Shown piece after piece: positions 18,478-27,672 of a stretch of 64,000 nt of DNA. This stretch comes from Roseobacter sp. CCS2. GTDB taxonomy: Bacteria > Pseudomonadota > Alphaproteobacteria > Rhodobacterales > Rhodobacteraceae. The notes under the pieces are model-generated. The model made no database searches, had not been told where the DNA came from, and saw nothing but the letters and a program-made list of their open reading frames with translations. The position numbers were made by a program, and so were the translations under genes. Position 1 is the stretch's first letter. Every line of letters begins with the position of its first letter. The stretch covers positions 930,001 through 994,000 of the forward strand of contig NZ_AAYB01000001.1 of the NCBI RefSeq assembly GCF_000169435.1, in the 5' to 3' direction.

Positions 18478-19290
18478 ATGCATAACACGTCACCATCCCC
18501 CTTCAGGCGTCTACTGACACTCGCGCTTGGCACTTTAAGGCCACCGCCGGGGCGAAAACGCATTACGATCGCTTTGCTCTATGGCTTCATATGCCACCTG
18601 ATCTTTGCTGCGGCTGTCATTGCCATGATCACCGCGATGTTTTTTGGGATGAGCGAAAGCCTTGGGCGCTTGCCTGCCCCATGGAGCTATCTGGCCAACG
18701 CGCTGCTGATCGCGCAATTCCCGCTCATGCACTCTGCTTTGCTCAGCGCGCGCGGGTCGGTGATATTGCGCAAACTTGGCCCCGCTGCATATAGCGGGAC
18801 ACTTTCCACCACGACCTATGCGATTATTGCGTCTATCCAGCTTTTGTTGCTGTTTGCACTTTGGACACCCAGCGGGATCATTTGGTGGCAAGCCGAAGGA
18901 GCTGCATTCTTTATCATCTGCATACTTTATGCCGTGTCTTGGGCGCTTTTGATCAAGGCCAGCTATGATGCGGGTGCTGAGGTGCAATCTGGCGCGCTTG
19001 GCTGGATGTCACTCGCACAAAACATCAAACCCGTTTTCCCCGATATGCCGACCACCGGTTTGTTCCGACTGATCCGGCAACCGATCTATGTCGCCTTTGC
19101 GCTGACACTTTGGACAGTTCCGGTTTGGACACCTGACCAACTGGCCCTTGCAACTACATTGACGGCCTATTGTTTACTGGCACCACGATTAAAAGAACGC
19201 AGGTTCGCCAAACGCTATGGCGACCGCTTTTCCGCGTACCAAAAGGCGGTCCCCTACGCGTTACCAGCCCTCCGCCGGCGACAGAAATAG
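18478..19290 (+). CDS. Isoprenylcysteine-methyltransferase-like / NnrU-like membrane protein
   Basis: 270 residues with about six membrane helices. The C-terminal block GLFRLIRQPIYVAFALTLW and RLKERRFAKRYGDRFSAYQKAVPY carries the R.P.Y and E.R...RYG..Y.Y pattern of ICMT/PEMT-like methyltransferases and NnrU relatives, which methylate small or lipid substrates at the membrane. The start is set at ATG 18478; a TTG at 18451 would extend it by nine residues. Divergent from the DUF2805-kinase operon. Substrate unknown. Confidence 0.75.
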   Translation: MHNTSPSPFRRLLTLALGTLRPPPGRKRITIALLYGFICHLIFAAAVIAMITAMFFGMSESLGRLPAPWSYLANALLIAQFPLMHSALLSARGSVILRKLGPAAYSGTLSTTTYAIIASIQLLLLFALWTPSGIIWWQAEGAAFFIICILYAVSWALLIKASYDAGAEVQSGALGWMSLAQNIKPVFPDMPTTGLFRLIRQPIYVAFALTLWTVPVWTPDQLALATTLTAYCLLAPRLKERRFAKRYGDRFSAYQKAVPYALPALRRRQK

Positions 19291-19384
19291 GTCAGCTGCG
19301 CCGCTTATGCTGCCGGTGCGGCAATCCGTCCTCTGCGCAGGGGCATTCCGCACCCTATCTCTGTCAAAACATAAGGAATGTCAG

Positions 19385-19630
19385 ATGTCTTTGATTGACC
19401 AAGTCCCCGCCCAATCCATGATCAATACCGCGAAAGAAACCGCTGCAGAATGGCGCGGGTACTTTTTCCCGGTCAGTACAGAAGCAAAAATTGTTCTTAC
19501 GATCCTTGCCGTTGTCGCCCTTTGGGGATTGGCCATTTTTACCTTCGGCGTGCCTGCATTGGTCTGGCCGATGAAACTGATCGTGCCTGGCTTGATCCTT
19601 AGTTTGGTATTGCTGACCTGGGGCATGTGA
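19385..19630 (+). CDS. Small membrane protein of unknown function
   Basis: 81 residues starting at ATG 19385 with AAGGAA at about 19373-19378. After a polar N-terminus (MSLIDQVPAQSMINTAKETA) come two hydrophobic helices (about 32-53 and 59-80) with little connecting loop. No family recognised. Followed within 25 bp by a strong terminator, so it may be a single-gene unit. Confidence 0.7.
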   Translation: MSLIDQVPAQSMINTAKETAAEWRGYFFPVSTEAKIVLTILAVVALWGLAIFTFGVPALVWPMKLIVPGLILSLVLLTWGM

Positions 19631-19652
19631 ACATCGCCCAAAGCGAAAACGA

Positions 19653-19687
19653 AAAAGCCCGCTGCTTGATTTAAGCAGCGGGCTTTT
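19653..19687. terminator. Bidirectional intrinsic terminator
   Basis: Perfect 15-bp stem, AAAAGCCCGCTGCTT (19653-19667) and AAGCAGCGGGCTTTT (19673-19687), with a 5-nt loop and T-rich flanks on both strands. It serves the small membrane protein from the left and clpA from the right. Confidence 0.97.
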
Positions 19688-19705
19688 CTTTTGTCTGAGC
19701 GATAT

Positions 19706-22030
19706 CTAGTCCGCAGTCAGCAGCGGCGGCTTATCCCCGCCCCCGGCAATCCGGCCTTGGGCTGGTGCCTCATATTTCAGGTCCAATTCACCCTTCTTGA
19801 CGCCGACCTTGACGATCCCGCCTTTAACCAGTTTGCCAAACAGCAGTTCTTCGGCCAGCGGTTTCTTGATGTGTTCCTGAATGACACGGCCCAGCGGACG
19901 CGCACCCATTTTCGCATCGTATCCTTTGTCAGCCAGCCATTCAGCTGCGGCATTGGTCAATTCAATATGCACATTGCGGTCCATCAACTGCGCCTCAAGT
20001 TGCAGCACAAACTTTTCGACCACCTGCATGATCACTGGTTTCGGCAACGCGCCAAAGCTGATAATGGCATCCAGACGGTTGCGGAACTCAGGTGTGAATG
20101 TCCGCTCGATTGCAGCGGTGTCTTCACCAGTCCGTGCTTCGCGGCCAAAGCCCATGGCGTTCTTCGACATTTCAGCCGCACCTGCATTGGATGTCATGAT
20201 GATGATCACATTACGGAAATCAGTGGTCCGCCCGTTGTGATCAGTCAGCTTACCGTGATCCATGACCTGCAACAGAATGTTGTAGACGTCAGGGTGCGCT
20301 TTTTCCATCTCGTCCAGCAGCAACACGCAATGCGGGTTCTGATCGACACCATCGGTCAGCATACCGCCTTGGTCAAACCCGACATAGCCGGGAGGGGCGC
20401 CAATCAAACGCGATACCGCGTGCTTTTCCATATATTCGGACATGTCAAAGCGCATCAGTTCCACACCCAGCGTATCCGCCAGTTGTTTCGCAACTTCGGT
20501 TTTACCCACACCGGTTGGCCCTGCGAAAAGGTAGTTACCAATTGGTTTTTCAGGTTCGCGCAAGCCAGCGCGCGCCAGTTTGATCGCAGATGACAGCGCT
20601 TCAATCGCCGTATCCTGACCAAACACAACGCGTTTCAGTGACTTTTCTAGGTCTTTGAGAACCTCGGCATCATCTTTCGACACGTTCTTGGGTGGAATGC
20701 GCGCAATCTTCGCCACGACATTCTCGATCTCTTTGGCACCGATTGTCTTACGACGTTTGCTTTCAGCGACCAGATGCTGGGCGGCACCCGCCTCATCAAT
20801 CACGTCAATCGCCTTGTCAGGCAGTTTACGGTCGTTGATATAACGCGCCGACAGTTCTACAGCCGTTTTGATCGCGTCAGCCGTGTATTTGATGCTGTGA
20901 TGCTCTTCAAAATAAGGCTTCAGACCCTGCAAAATCTTGATCGAGTCAGGGACAGACGGTTCTGTCACGTCAATCTTCTGGAATCGGCGTGATAACGCAC
21001 GGTCCTTTTCAAAGTGCTGGCGGAACTCCTTGTAAGTGGTCGACCCCATGCAACGCAGCTTGCCACCCTGCAACGCAGGTTTCAGCAAGTTGGACGCATC
21101 CATCGCACCGCCAGAGGTCGCACCAGCACCGATCACCGTATGAATTTCGTCAATGAATAATACCGCATCAGGATGCTCTTCCATCTCGGTCATCACGGCC
21201 TTCAGACGTTCCTCAAAATCACCGCGGTAGCGTGTTCCGGCCAGCAATGCGCCCATATCCAGAGAATAGATCGTCGCTTTCGACAGCACCTCTGGCGTTT
21301 CACCGTTCACGATCTTGAACGCCAGACCTTCGGCAATTGCGGTTTTACCAACGCCGGGATCACCCACCAACAGTGGGTTATTTTTGCGGCGACGGCAAAG
21401 CACCTGAATGCAGCGTTCCACCTCATGCGCGCGGCCGATCAAAGGATCAACATCGCCCTTGGTGGCCTTTGCATTCAGATCAACGCAGTATTTTGCAAGC
21501 GCGCTTTCTTTTTCATCCGCCTCACCGGGGGCAATCGTTTCACCCTCTTCGGTCGAGCCGGTGACAGGACGCGCCTCACCAAAGGCGGGGTCTTTGGCGA
21601 CGCCATGGGCGATAAAATTCACCGCATCATAGCGGGTCATATCCTGCTCTTGCAGGAAGTAAGCCGCATTGCTTTCACGTTCGGCAAAGATGGCGACCAG
21701 CACATTCGCACCGGTCACTTCGCTACGACCAGAGGATTGCACGTGGATCGCGGCACGTTGAATAACGCGCTGAAAAGCGGCTGTTGGAACAGCTTCGGAT
21801 CCTTCGACATCCGTAATTAGTGTGGACAGATCATCTTCGATGAAACCTTCCAGATCCTTGCGCAGATCATCAAGGTTCACCGAACACGCCCGCATCACGC
21901 GGGCGGCATCTGGTTCATCAATCAATGCCAGTAGCAGGTGTTCCAGCGTGGCAAGTTCATGTTTGCGTTCATTGGCCAGCGCCAAGGCGCCGTGAATGGA
22001 CTGCTCAAGTGTGGTCGAAAATGATGGCAC
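19706..22030 (-). CDS. clpA: ATP-dependent Clp protease ATP-binding subunit ClpA
   Basis: 774 residues from a GTG start at 22030, chosen because AGGAG lies 8 nt upstream and [20 protein letters not shown] is the normal ClpA N-terminus; the frame is open upstream but that part has no homology-like features. Clp N-domain repeats (about 1-150), AAA-1 with GDPGVGKTA and [16 protein letters not shown]-2 with [15 protein letters not shown] and [13 protein letters not shown], lacking the ClpB middle coiled coil. Unfolds substrates for ClpP. The usual neighbour clpS is not here. Transcription ends at the 19653-19687 terminator. Confidence 0.96.
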   Translation of the reverse strand: MPSFSTTLEQSIHGALALANERKHELATLEHLLLALIDEPDAARVMRACSVNLDDLRKDLEGFIEDDLSTLITDVEGSEAVPTAAFQRVIQRAAIHVQSSGRSEVTGANVLVAIFAERESNAAYFLQEQDMTRYDAVNFIAHGVAKDPAFGEARPVTGSTEEGETIAPGEADEKESALAKYCVDLNAKATKGDVDPLIGRAHEVERCIQVLCRRRKNNPLLVGDPGVGKTAIAEGLAFKIVNGETPEVLSKATIYSLDMGALLAGTRYRGDFEERLKAVMTEMEEHPDAVLFIDEIHTVIGAGATSGGAMDASNLLKPALQGGKLRCMGSTTYKEFRQHFEKDRALSRRFQKIDVTEPSVPDSIKILQGLKPYFEEHHSIKYTADAIKTAVELSARYINDRKLPDKAIDVIDEAGAAQHLVAESKRRKTIGAKEIENVVAKIARIPPKNVSKDDAEVLKDLEKSLKRVVFGQDTAIEALSSAIKLARAGLREPEKPIGNYLFAGPTGVGKTEVAKQLADTLGVELMRFDMSEYMEKHAVSRLIGAPPGYVGFDQGGMLTDGVDQNPHCVLLLDEMEKAHPDVYNILLQVMDHGKLTDHNGRTTDFRNVIIIMTSNAGAAEMSKNAMGFGREARTGEDTAAIERTFTPEFRNRLDAIISFGALPKPVIMQVVEKFVLQLEAQLMDRNVHIELTNAAAEWLADKGYDAKMGARPLGRVIQEHIKKPLAEELLFGKLVKGGIVKVGVKKGELDLKYEAPAQGRIAGGGDKPPLLTAD

Positions 22031-22199
22031 GTCGTGTGCTCCTTCATATCGGGGGCTGGCGTGACCCAACCGTGGCCTCTTACCCTTAAGGTTTGGTTTT
22101 ATTTGCCAACCTTCAAGAACTTTTTTCGTATTTGGCATCACAAAACGCGTGATGCTAAGAAATTGACCCGCTTTTCACCATGCTTTCACACAATCGTGG

Positions 22200-22973
22200 T
22201 CAAAACTTGTCTTTTTGCGCCCGTGTGTAAGTGAACACATCCACAGCTGATGCGTCACTCATATCAATGGCGGCTTTGAATTCGGGAACATCAGCGCGCA
22301 AAAACGGGTTCGTGCGCTTCTCTTCGGTCAATGTGGATGGGACCGTTAGCTGCCCAGCTGCGCGCGCCATTTCAATCCGCTTGATACGAGAGATAAGGTC
22401 TGAATTGTCCGGGTCAAGGGATGCGGCGAAACGCGCATTGGCCGCTGTATATTCATGGCCAGAACAAACCAGCGTATCATCAGGTAAGGCGCGCAGCTTT
22501 TGCAGACTGTCCCACATTTGCGCAGGCGTTCCTTCAAACAGGCGTCCGCAGCCCAGCGCCATCAGGCTATCAGCCGTAAAAACAAGCTGTGCAGCGGGCA
22601 TATGAAAAGCAATATGACCAACCGTGTGGCCAGACACATCAAAAACCTCAGTTTGCTGTCCGCAGACGGTAATCTGATTGCCTTCCGTAACGGCAAGGTC
22701 CAGATCAGGCAGGCGGTGCGCATCTGCTTCTGCGCCTATGACACGGGCGTCACCGCGCAGGGCATCAACACCATCAATATGATCGTTGTGATGGTGGGTG
22801 ATCAAAATATCGGTCAGCGTCCAACCGCGCGCATTCAGCTCTGCCTGAATGGGCTCAGCCTCGGGCGCATCAACCAACGCTGTCTCATCCGTCTCAGCGT
22901 TATGGATCAAAAAGGCATAGTTATCGCGCAGGCACGGCACCACAACCAATTCCACCGCAGATGTCTTTGTCAT
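22200..22973 (-). CDS. gloB: Hydroxyacylglutathione hydrolase (glyoxalase II)
   Basis: 257 residues from ATG 22973. Metallo-beta-lactamase fold with THHHNDHIDG (about 59-68), GHTVGHIAFH, FTADSLMALGCGRLFEG and the glyoxalase-II-specific CSGHEYT. Hydrolyses S-D-lactoylglutathione in methylglyoxal detoxification. The frame extends upstream to 23102 but overlaps the divergent methyltransferase, so the shorter start is used. About 170 bp separate its end from the clpA start. Confidence 0.95.
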   Translation of the reverse strand: MTKTSAVELVVVPCLRDNYAFLIHNAETDETALVDAPEAEPIQAELNARGWTLTDILITHHHNDHIDGVDALRGDARVIGAEADAHRLPDLDLAVTEGNQITVCGQQTEVFDVSGHTVGHIAFHMPAAQLVFTADSLMALGCGRLFEGTPAQMWDSLQKLRALPDDTLVCSGHEYTAANARFAASLDPDNSDLISRIKRIEMARAAGQLTVPSTLTEEKRTNPFLRADVPEFKAAIDMSDASAVDVFTYTRAQKDKF

Positions 22974-23036
22974 GGCAATGCCCTTTTCAGTTGATATGCT
23001 ATGCCAACAGCTTTGCCCAAGGAGCAGCAAACCGCA

Positions 23037-23810
23037 ATGCACCTCGATGTCCTTGATCTGCGAAACTTCTATTACCGCAGCGCACTGGGGCGCGCGGCGC
23101 AAAAGGTGATCCGTGACGAACTATGCACGATGTGGCCCGAGGCAAAGGGACAGATGGTTGTGGGCTTTGGATTTGCTCTGCCGTTGCTCAGGCCTTTTTT
23201 GAAAGATGCGCGCCGGGTCATCGGGCTGATGCCGGGGCCACAAGGCGTGATGCCGTGGCCCGCAGATGGCCAGAACGTCAGCGTTCTTTGTGAAGATACG
23301 CTTTGGCCGATTGAAACGGGGCATGTTGATAAGCTGGTGATGTTGCATGGCTTGGAAACCACCGAACAACCGTCACTGCTGCTTGACGAAGCATGGCGGG
23401 TGTTGGGGCCAGGCGGACGGGCCGTATTTATCGTTCCAAACCGCGCCGGACTATGGTCGCGATCTGATGCCACACCGTTTGGCTATGGGCGGCCCTACTC
23501 GCTCAGCCAGTTGGACGCACAACTGCGGCGGCATCAATTCGTGACAGAGCGAACGATGTCGGCCCTGTATCAGCCGCCATCTGCGCGCAAGATCTGGCGC
23601 AAGTCAGCCAGTTTTCTGGAAAAGATCGGACATAATGTGCCGGTTGTGGCAGCAGGCGGCGTTTTGATCGTCGAGGTAAGCAAACAAATGGCCGCCCCGA
23701 CCAGACCAGGATTGACTGAAGCCGTCAAAAAACCGCTCAAAGCGCTGGAAGGTATCGCAAAGCCGAAACCCAAACCAGAGGCCGCACCATCACGGGTGAT
23801 CGTTAAATAA
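23037..23810 (+). CDS. SAM-dependent methyltransferase (class I-like)
   Basis: 257 residues from ATG 23037, preceded by [27 protein letters not shown] at the N-terminus and [49 protein letters not shown] fit a degenerate Rossmann methyltransferase of the type often placed next to gloB in Rhodobacteraceae. The C-terminal 35 residues are Pro/Lys-rich and likely disordered. Divergent from gloB by 63 bp. Substrate unknown. Confidence 0.8.
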   Translation: MHLDVLDLRNFYYRSALGRAAQKVIRDELCTMWPEAKGQMVVGFGFALPLLRPFLKDARRVIGLMPGPQGVMPWPADGQNVSVLCEDTLWPIETGHVDKLVMLHGLETTEQPSLLLDEAWRVLGPGGRAVFIVPNRAGLWSRSDATPFGYGRPYSLSQLDAQLRRHQFVTERTMSALYQPPSARKIWRKSASFLEKIGHNVPVVAAGGVLIVEVSKQMAAPTRPGLTEAVKKPLKALEGIAKPKPKPEAAPSRVIVK

Positions 23811-23818
23811 AGCCGCGG

Positions 23819-24340
23819 TTACTGTTCTGCGGCCAGCAGCAAAACCCAATAAGGCCCGCGATTGCTGTCTGCTTTGGCAAGGGCAAAGTCCTCAAAGCGC
23901 GGATTGACGTTATTGCGCTGATGGCCCGGTGAATTCACCCAAGCATTCAAAACAGCACGTTCGTCTTGCTGACCGCGCGCGATGTTTTCGCCCCAAGTGC
24001 GCCAGTTATATCCGGCATCAGTGATGCGATCCCCACCAGAAGATCCATCGCTGCCCGTATGAGAGAAAAAGTTATTCGCAGCCATGTCGTTGGCATGACG
24101 GCGGGCCGCGGTCCCTAAACGCGCATCATAGCTGACCGATTCAGCGCCGTTGTCGGCCCGCACACCGTTCAACATGCCCGCGAATGTATTGCTGGGGCTG
24201 CCAGAGGTGGCAATCGAGGGTGTGTTTGACGACGGTGCTGGCGGCGCGGCTGACGTCACGCTGGGGTCTGACATACTACCGCCAGCGCCACCGCAGGCAG
24301 CGACAAAGCAAAGTGCTACAACGGAAATAATAGGCTTCAT
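23819..24340 (-). CDS. CAP/SCP-domain lipoprotein
   Basis: 173 residues. Lipoprotein signal peptide with the lipobox at FVAACGG (Cys16), a Pro/Ser-rich linker (about 20-50), then a CAP (SCP/PR1) domain: LNGVRADNGAE, LGTAARRHANDMAANNFFSH, GENIARGQQD and NAWVNSPGHQRNNVNP, the conserved bacterial CAP motifs with the His and Glu of the cavity. Envelope-anchored; function unknown. Converges on the methyltransferase 8 bp away. Confidence 0.9.
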   Translation of the reverse strand: MKPIISVVALCFVAACGGAGGSMSDPSVTSAAPPAPSSNTPSIATSGSPSNTFAGMLNGVRADNGAESVSYDARLGTAARRHANDMAANNFFSHTGSDGSSGGDRITDAGYNWRTWGENIARGQQDERAVLNAWVNSPGHQRNNVNPRFEDFALAKADSNRGPYWVLLLAAEQ

Positions 24341-24609
24341 GCGGGTACTCCAATTCTTGATCTCATCCAGCTATGGCGTTCTGACTTCGTTACTCAATCA
24401 AAGAACACAAACCACTGTCAGATCAGCAGAAAACTGCTTGCGTTCTGACACCAACAGAGAAAAAGCGCTGAAGTTTGGAAACATTCGGCGCAAAACTGAA
24501 ACATAGTGAACGCACATGGAAACCAGCCGCTTATGCGTGTTTTCCATCGCGAAAACTTTGCATAGATAGCTGCAACACAAACCGGGACCGCGCGAGGCTG
24601 ACAACAAAA
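24341..24609. other. Divergent intergenic region
   Basis: 269 bp between the CAP lipoprotein (leftward) and the TPR outer-membrane protein (rightward). It contains a direct repeat of GCGTTCTGAC (about 24373 and 24439) and a short inverted repeat ATGGAAA / TTTCCAT (24516-24522 and 24541-24547). No gene is supported. Confidence 0.5.
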
Positions 24610-25974
24610 ATGCGACTGAATATACTGTGGCCTTTGTTGCTTGCTGCAACGACAGCCTACGCCCAACCCGCCTTTAATGATCTGCAAAAACAGGCCGAGG
24701 CCGCCTTGGTCGCCAACCAACCTGATCAGACGATACGTCTTGCGCAGCAAATGCTGGACGTGCAACCAGACAGTTTTGCAGCACTCTATCTGTTGGCATT
24801 GGCGCAGGCCGATTTGAACGATCTGCAAATGGCCGCGCAAACGGGGATGCAGGCCTATCACGTCGCCACTACTGAAGATCGCCGATTTCAGGCCGCGCGT
24901 TTTGTCGGTAGTGTGCGTTTTCAAGCGGCCCAATATACCCGGTCAGAAATGTGGCTGCGCCGTGCAGCAAACCACACGCAGACAAACGCAGAACTACAAT
25001 CGGTTGCCGAAGCCTTTGCCATCAGCAAACAAGCCAACCCACTGTCCATGCGATTTGCCGGGTCTATTGCGCCCACAGACAACATTAACAATGGATCAAA
25101 GGACGGTGTTCTTAGATTGGAAGGCATCGACGTCACCTTTGTTTTACCCGAAGACCGCCGTTCGCTATCAGGTGTGGCCTTCACGGCAAGCACCGAATTG
25201 CGTTATCGGGTGGCGCAAAGCCCCGCGCAATCAACCACACTGATCGGCGCGATCTCTGGCGCGACATATGCCCTGTCCTCCGATGCCAAGGACCTGCTTG
25301 CCAGCTCTCCCAACCCTGATGTGCGGGCGGTTGATGGCAGCGATTTTGCAACGGTGACTGCCTTGGCGGGGGTGGAACGGCAACAGAACAATATCAGCCC
25401 ACTGGGCCCGGTGCGTGCCGGGTTATCCTTTGGCAGCTACTGGGAAGGCGCAGAACGGCTTGTAGATTTTCATGATCTCAGCCTTGAACAGATCGTGCCG
25501 GTTGGCCGCGACCGCACATTCCGGCTGAAAGGTTTGGTGCGCGAACAATTGGCACGCACCCCTAACCTGCTTGATTCCACGCGCTATGATCTAATGGGCA
25601 GCTATGCACAGACGCTGCGCAACGGCGACCAATTACAACTCAGCCTTCAAACAAGCCGGGTCTTGGCAGGTGCGGAAAATTCATTCGATGAATACGAAGT
25701 TGGGGTCGGGTACGGGCTGGCGCAGCCCATCTTTGGTGTGCAACTTTATACATCACTGCAATTCGGCTATCGGACCTACGACGAATTCGTGACAACCCTT
25801 GATGGGCGTGATGACCATTTCATATCTGCCGATGCCACCGCGACATTCCAAGACGTCAGCTATTTCGGGTTTTCGCCCAGCATCACGGTGTCATCATCGC
25901 GCACCGTCTCAACAGCAGAAGAAAATACGACATCAGCTGTTCAGGTGCTGTTCGGTGTGACCTCAAATTTCTGA
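24610..25974 (+). CDS. Exported TPR plus beta-barrel outer-membrane protein (Slam/DUF560-like)
   Basis: 454 residues from ATG 24610. Signal peptide (MRLNILWPLLLAATTAYAQ), tetratricopeptide-like helices (about 22-140: ALVANQPDQTIRLAQQMLDV, ALAQADLNDLQMAAQTGMQA) and a C-terminal 300-residue region of alternating short beta strands (GVAFTASTELRYRVAQ, GVQLYTSLQFGYRTYD) ending in a hydrophobic Phe (VLFGVTSNF), as expected of an outer-membrane barrel. The architecture resembles surface lipoprotein assembly modifiers. A frame extends 45 codons upstream without features. Monocistronic; divergent to a lipoprotein gene. Confidence 0.75.
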   Translation: MRLNILWPLLLAATTAYAQPAFNDLQKQAEAALVANQPDQTIRLAQQMLDVQPDSFAALYLLALAQADLNDLQMAAQTGMQAYHVATTEDRRFQAARFVGSVRFQAAQYTRSEMWLRRAANHTQTNAELQSVAEAFAISKQANPLSMRFAGSIAPTDNINNGSKDGVLRLEGIDVTFVLPEDRRSLSGVAFTASTELRYRVAQSPAQSTTLIGAISGATYALSSDAKDLLASSPNPDVRAVDGSDFATVTALAGVERQQNNISPLGPVRAGLSFGSYWEGAERLVDFHDLSLEQIVPVGRDRTFRLKGLVREQLARTPNLLDSTRYDLMGSYAQTLRNGDQLQLSLQTSRVLAGAENSFDEYEVGVGYGLAQPIFGVQLYTSLQFGYRTYDEFVTTLDGRDDHFISADATATFQDVSYFGFSPSITVSSSRTVSTAEENTTSAVQVLFGVTSNF

Positions 25975-26025
25975 AAAATTCTTTGGCGTTTGCATACCAG
26001 CTACAAAGCCCAGTATGCACCTGCC

Positions 26026-27135
26026 ATGACAGCACCCTTTGACATCTTCATGGTCGCGACACCGGGCCTTGAACAGGCATTGTTGGCCGAAGCACGTGCC
26101 AATGGTTTCGACGAAGCGGAAATCACCCCCGGCGGGATCACCTTTACCGGCACGTGGCAAGACGTCTGGCGGGCCAATCTGGTCATGCGCGGGGCGACGC
26201 GCGTACTGGCGCGAGTAGGCAGCTTTATGGCGTTTCATCTGGCGCAGTTGGACAAGCGGTCGCGCAAGTTTCCATGGGGTGATATTTTGCGTCCTGATGT
26301 CCCCATGCGGGTCGAGGTCAGCACATCAAAAAAGTCCAAAATCTACCATGCCGGGGCCGCGACCCAACGGATCGAAACGGCGCTGAAAGACAGCCATGGC
26401 ATGACAATCGCCGCCGACGCGCCTGTTGTGATCAAAGTGCGGATTGACGACAACCGGGTCACGATCAGCGTCGATACCTCTGGGATCAGCCTGCACAAAC
26501 GAGGACATAAAGAGGCGGTGGGCAAAGCACCAATGCGCGAAACACTGGCCGCGCTGATGCTGCGCGAATGTGGGTATGATGGGTCAGAGCCGGTACTGGA
26601 TCCGATGTGCGGTTCAGGCACCTTTTTGATTGAAGCGGCAGAAATTGCGATGGGGCTTTACCCTGGCCGGACGCGGAACTTTGCCTTCGAACAGCTCGCC
26701 ACGTTTGATCACAGCATCTGGGATGAATTGCGTAAGGTGAATGCAATCCAACCCCCCTCCCAGCATTTCCATGGCAGCGACCGCGACGCAGGCGCCATCC
26801 GTATGGCCACCGCCAATGCCGAACGGGCCGGGGTTGGTGATCACATCACCTTCCAAAACCTCTCTGCCGCCGATATCAAACGGCCCGATGGCCCACCCGG
26901 CCTGATCATCTGCAACCCTCCCTATGGTGGACGGATCGGCAACCAAAATATGCTTTATGGTGTCTACGCAGGCTTAGGCGACGCAATCAAACGCGAGTTT
27001 TCTGGCTGGCGGGTGGGGATGGTCACCAGCGAGGCGGGGTTAGCGAAGGCAGCGGGGTTACCGTTCAAACCAAAGGGTGCACCGATCCCGCATGGTGGGT
27101 TGAAGGTGTGGCTGTTTCAAACAGGGCCGCTGTAA
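26026..27135 (+). CDS. THUMP-domain class I rRNA methyltransferase (RlmL N-terminal-like)
   Basis: 369 residues. An N-terminal ferredoxin-like/THUMP region (about 1-150; FDIFMVATPGLEQALLAEA, GGITFTGTWQDVWRANL) binds RNA; the Rossmann domain has LDPMCGSGTFLIEAAEIA and the N6/N2-methyltransferase motif IICNPPYGGRIG. This matches the RlmL/YcbY N-terminal half, which makes m2G2445 in 23S rRNA; the RlmK half is absent, as usual in alphaproteobacteria. Start at ATG 26026. 52 bp after the outer-membrane protein. Confidence 0.88.
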   Translation: MTAPFDIFMVATPGLEQALLAEARANGFDEAEITPGGITFTGTWQDVWRANLVMRGATRVLARVGSFMAFHLAQLDKRSRKFPWGDILRPDVPMRVEVSTSKKSKIYHAGAATQRIETALKDSHGMTIAADAPVVIKVRIDDNRVTISVDTSGISLHKRGHKEAVGKAPMRETLAALMLRECGYDGSEPVLDPMCGSGTFLIEAAEIAMGLYPGRTRNFAFEQLATFDHSIWDELRKVNAIQPPSQHFHGSDRDAGAIRMATANAERAGVGDHITFQNLSAADIKRPDGPPGLIICNPPYGGRIGNQNMLYGVYAGLGDAIKREFSGWRVGMVTSEAGLAKAAGLPFKPKGAPIPHGGLKVWLFQTGPL

Positions 27136-27144
27136 ATGCCCGCT

Positions 27145-27672
27145 CTATTCCAAAACTGATCTGACCAATGCACGCTGATCGCCCGGCGTCAAACCACCCA
27201 GAACCACAAGTGATGCGCTGATGGCTTGCACGGCGCTCAGATTATCGGGCGCTAAAAATGTATCGGCCAAGATCGAAACTGAAATGACTGTGCTTTCCAG
27301 AAATTCTGCGCCCGGCTCGCGCCCACCAGAAGCGACTAAGTTTTGCGGCCCGCGCGACAACATAACAATCGCGCAAACAAGGCGTATGCGCTGCTCGATG
27401 GGGTCTTCAAGCCATTGCCCAATCGCATAGTCGCGCAGCCTATCTTGCGGGACGTAGCAGTTCGAACGGCTAAATAACTCGCCAGCTTCGCCAGAATAGT
27501 ACATCTCTAACGGGAAGGGGCGCGCATTGACGCCAGCGACTTCTTCCTGCGGAGTGAAGGGGATATCGACATTCACTTCATGGGCTTGAACGCCGAAAGG
27601 GACCAGGGCGAGCGTCGCGATAAACGGGGCCATCTGGCGGATGGTTGTCATACTAGCAAATAGATTTTTCAA
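27145..27672 (-). CDS. Exported protein of unknown function
   Basis: 175 residues from a TTG at 27672, or 168 from ATG 27651; both give a signal peptide ending near [10 protein letters not shown]. The TTG overlaps the dxs stop by 4 bp and has a weak GAGG upstream, while the ATG has no SD. The mature part has two Cys (NCYVP and RLVCAIV) that could form a disulphide, and no recognised domain. Probably co-transcribed with dxs. Confidence 0.65.
   Translation of the reverse strand: MKNLFASMTTIRQMAPFIATLALVPFGVQAHEVNVDIPFTPQEEVAGVNARPFPLEMYYSGEAGELFSRSNCYVPQDRLRDYAIGQWLEDPIEQRIRLVCAIVMLSRGPQNLVASGGREPGAEFLESTVISVSILADTFLAPDNLSAVQAISASLVVLGGLTPGDQRALVRSVLE

Noticed and set aside
21173..21820. Long rightward reading frame opposite clpA
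   Set aside because: Antisense shadow of a strongly conserved gene; no start signal or recognisable protein.
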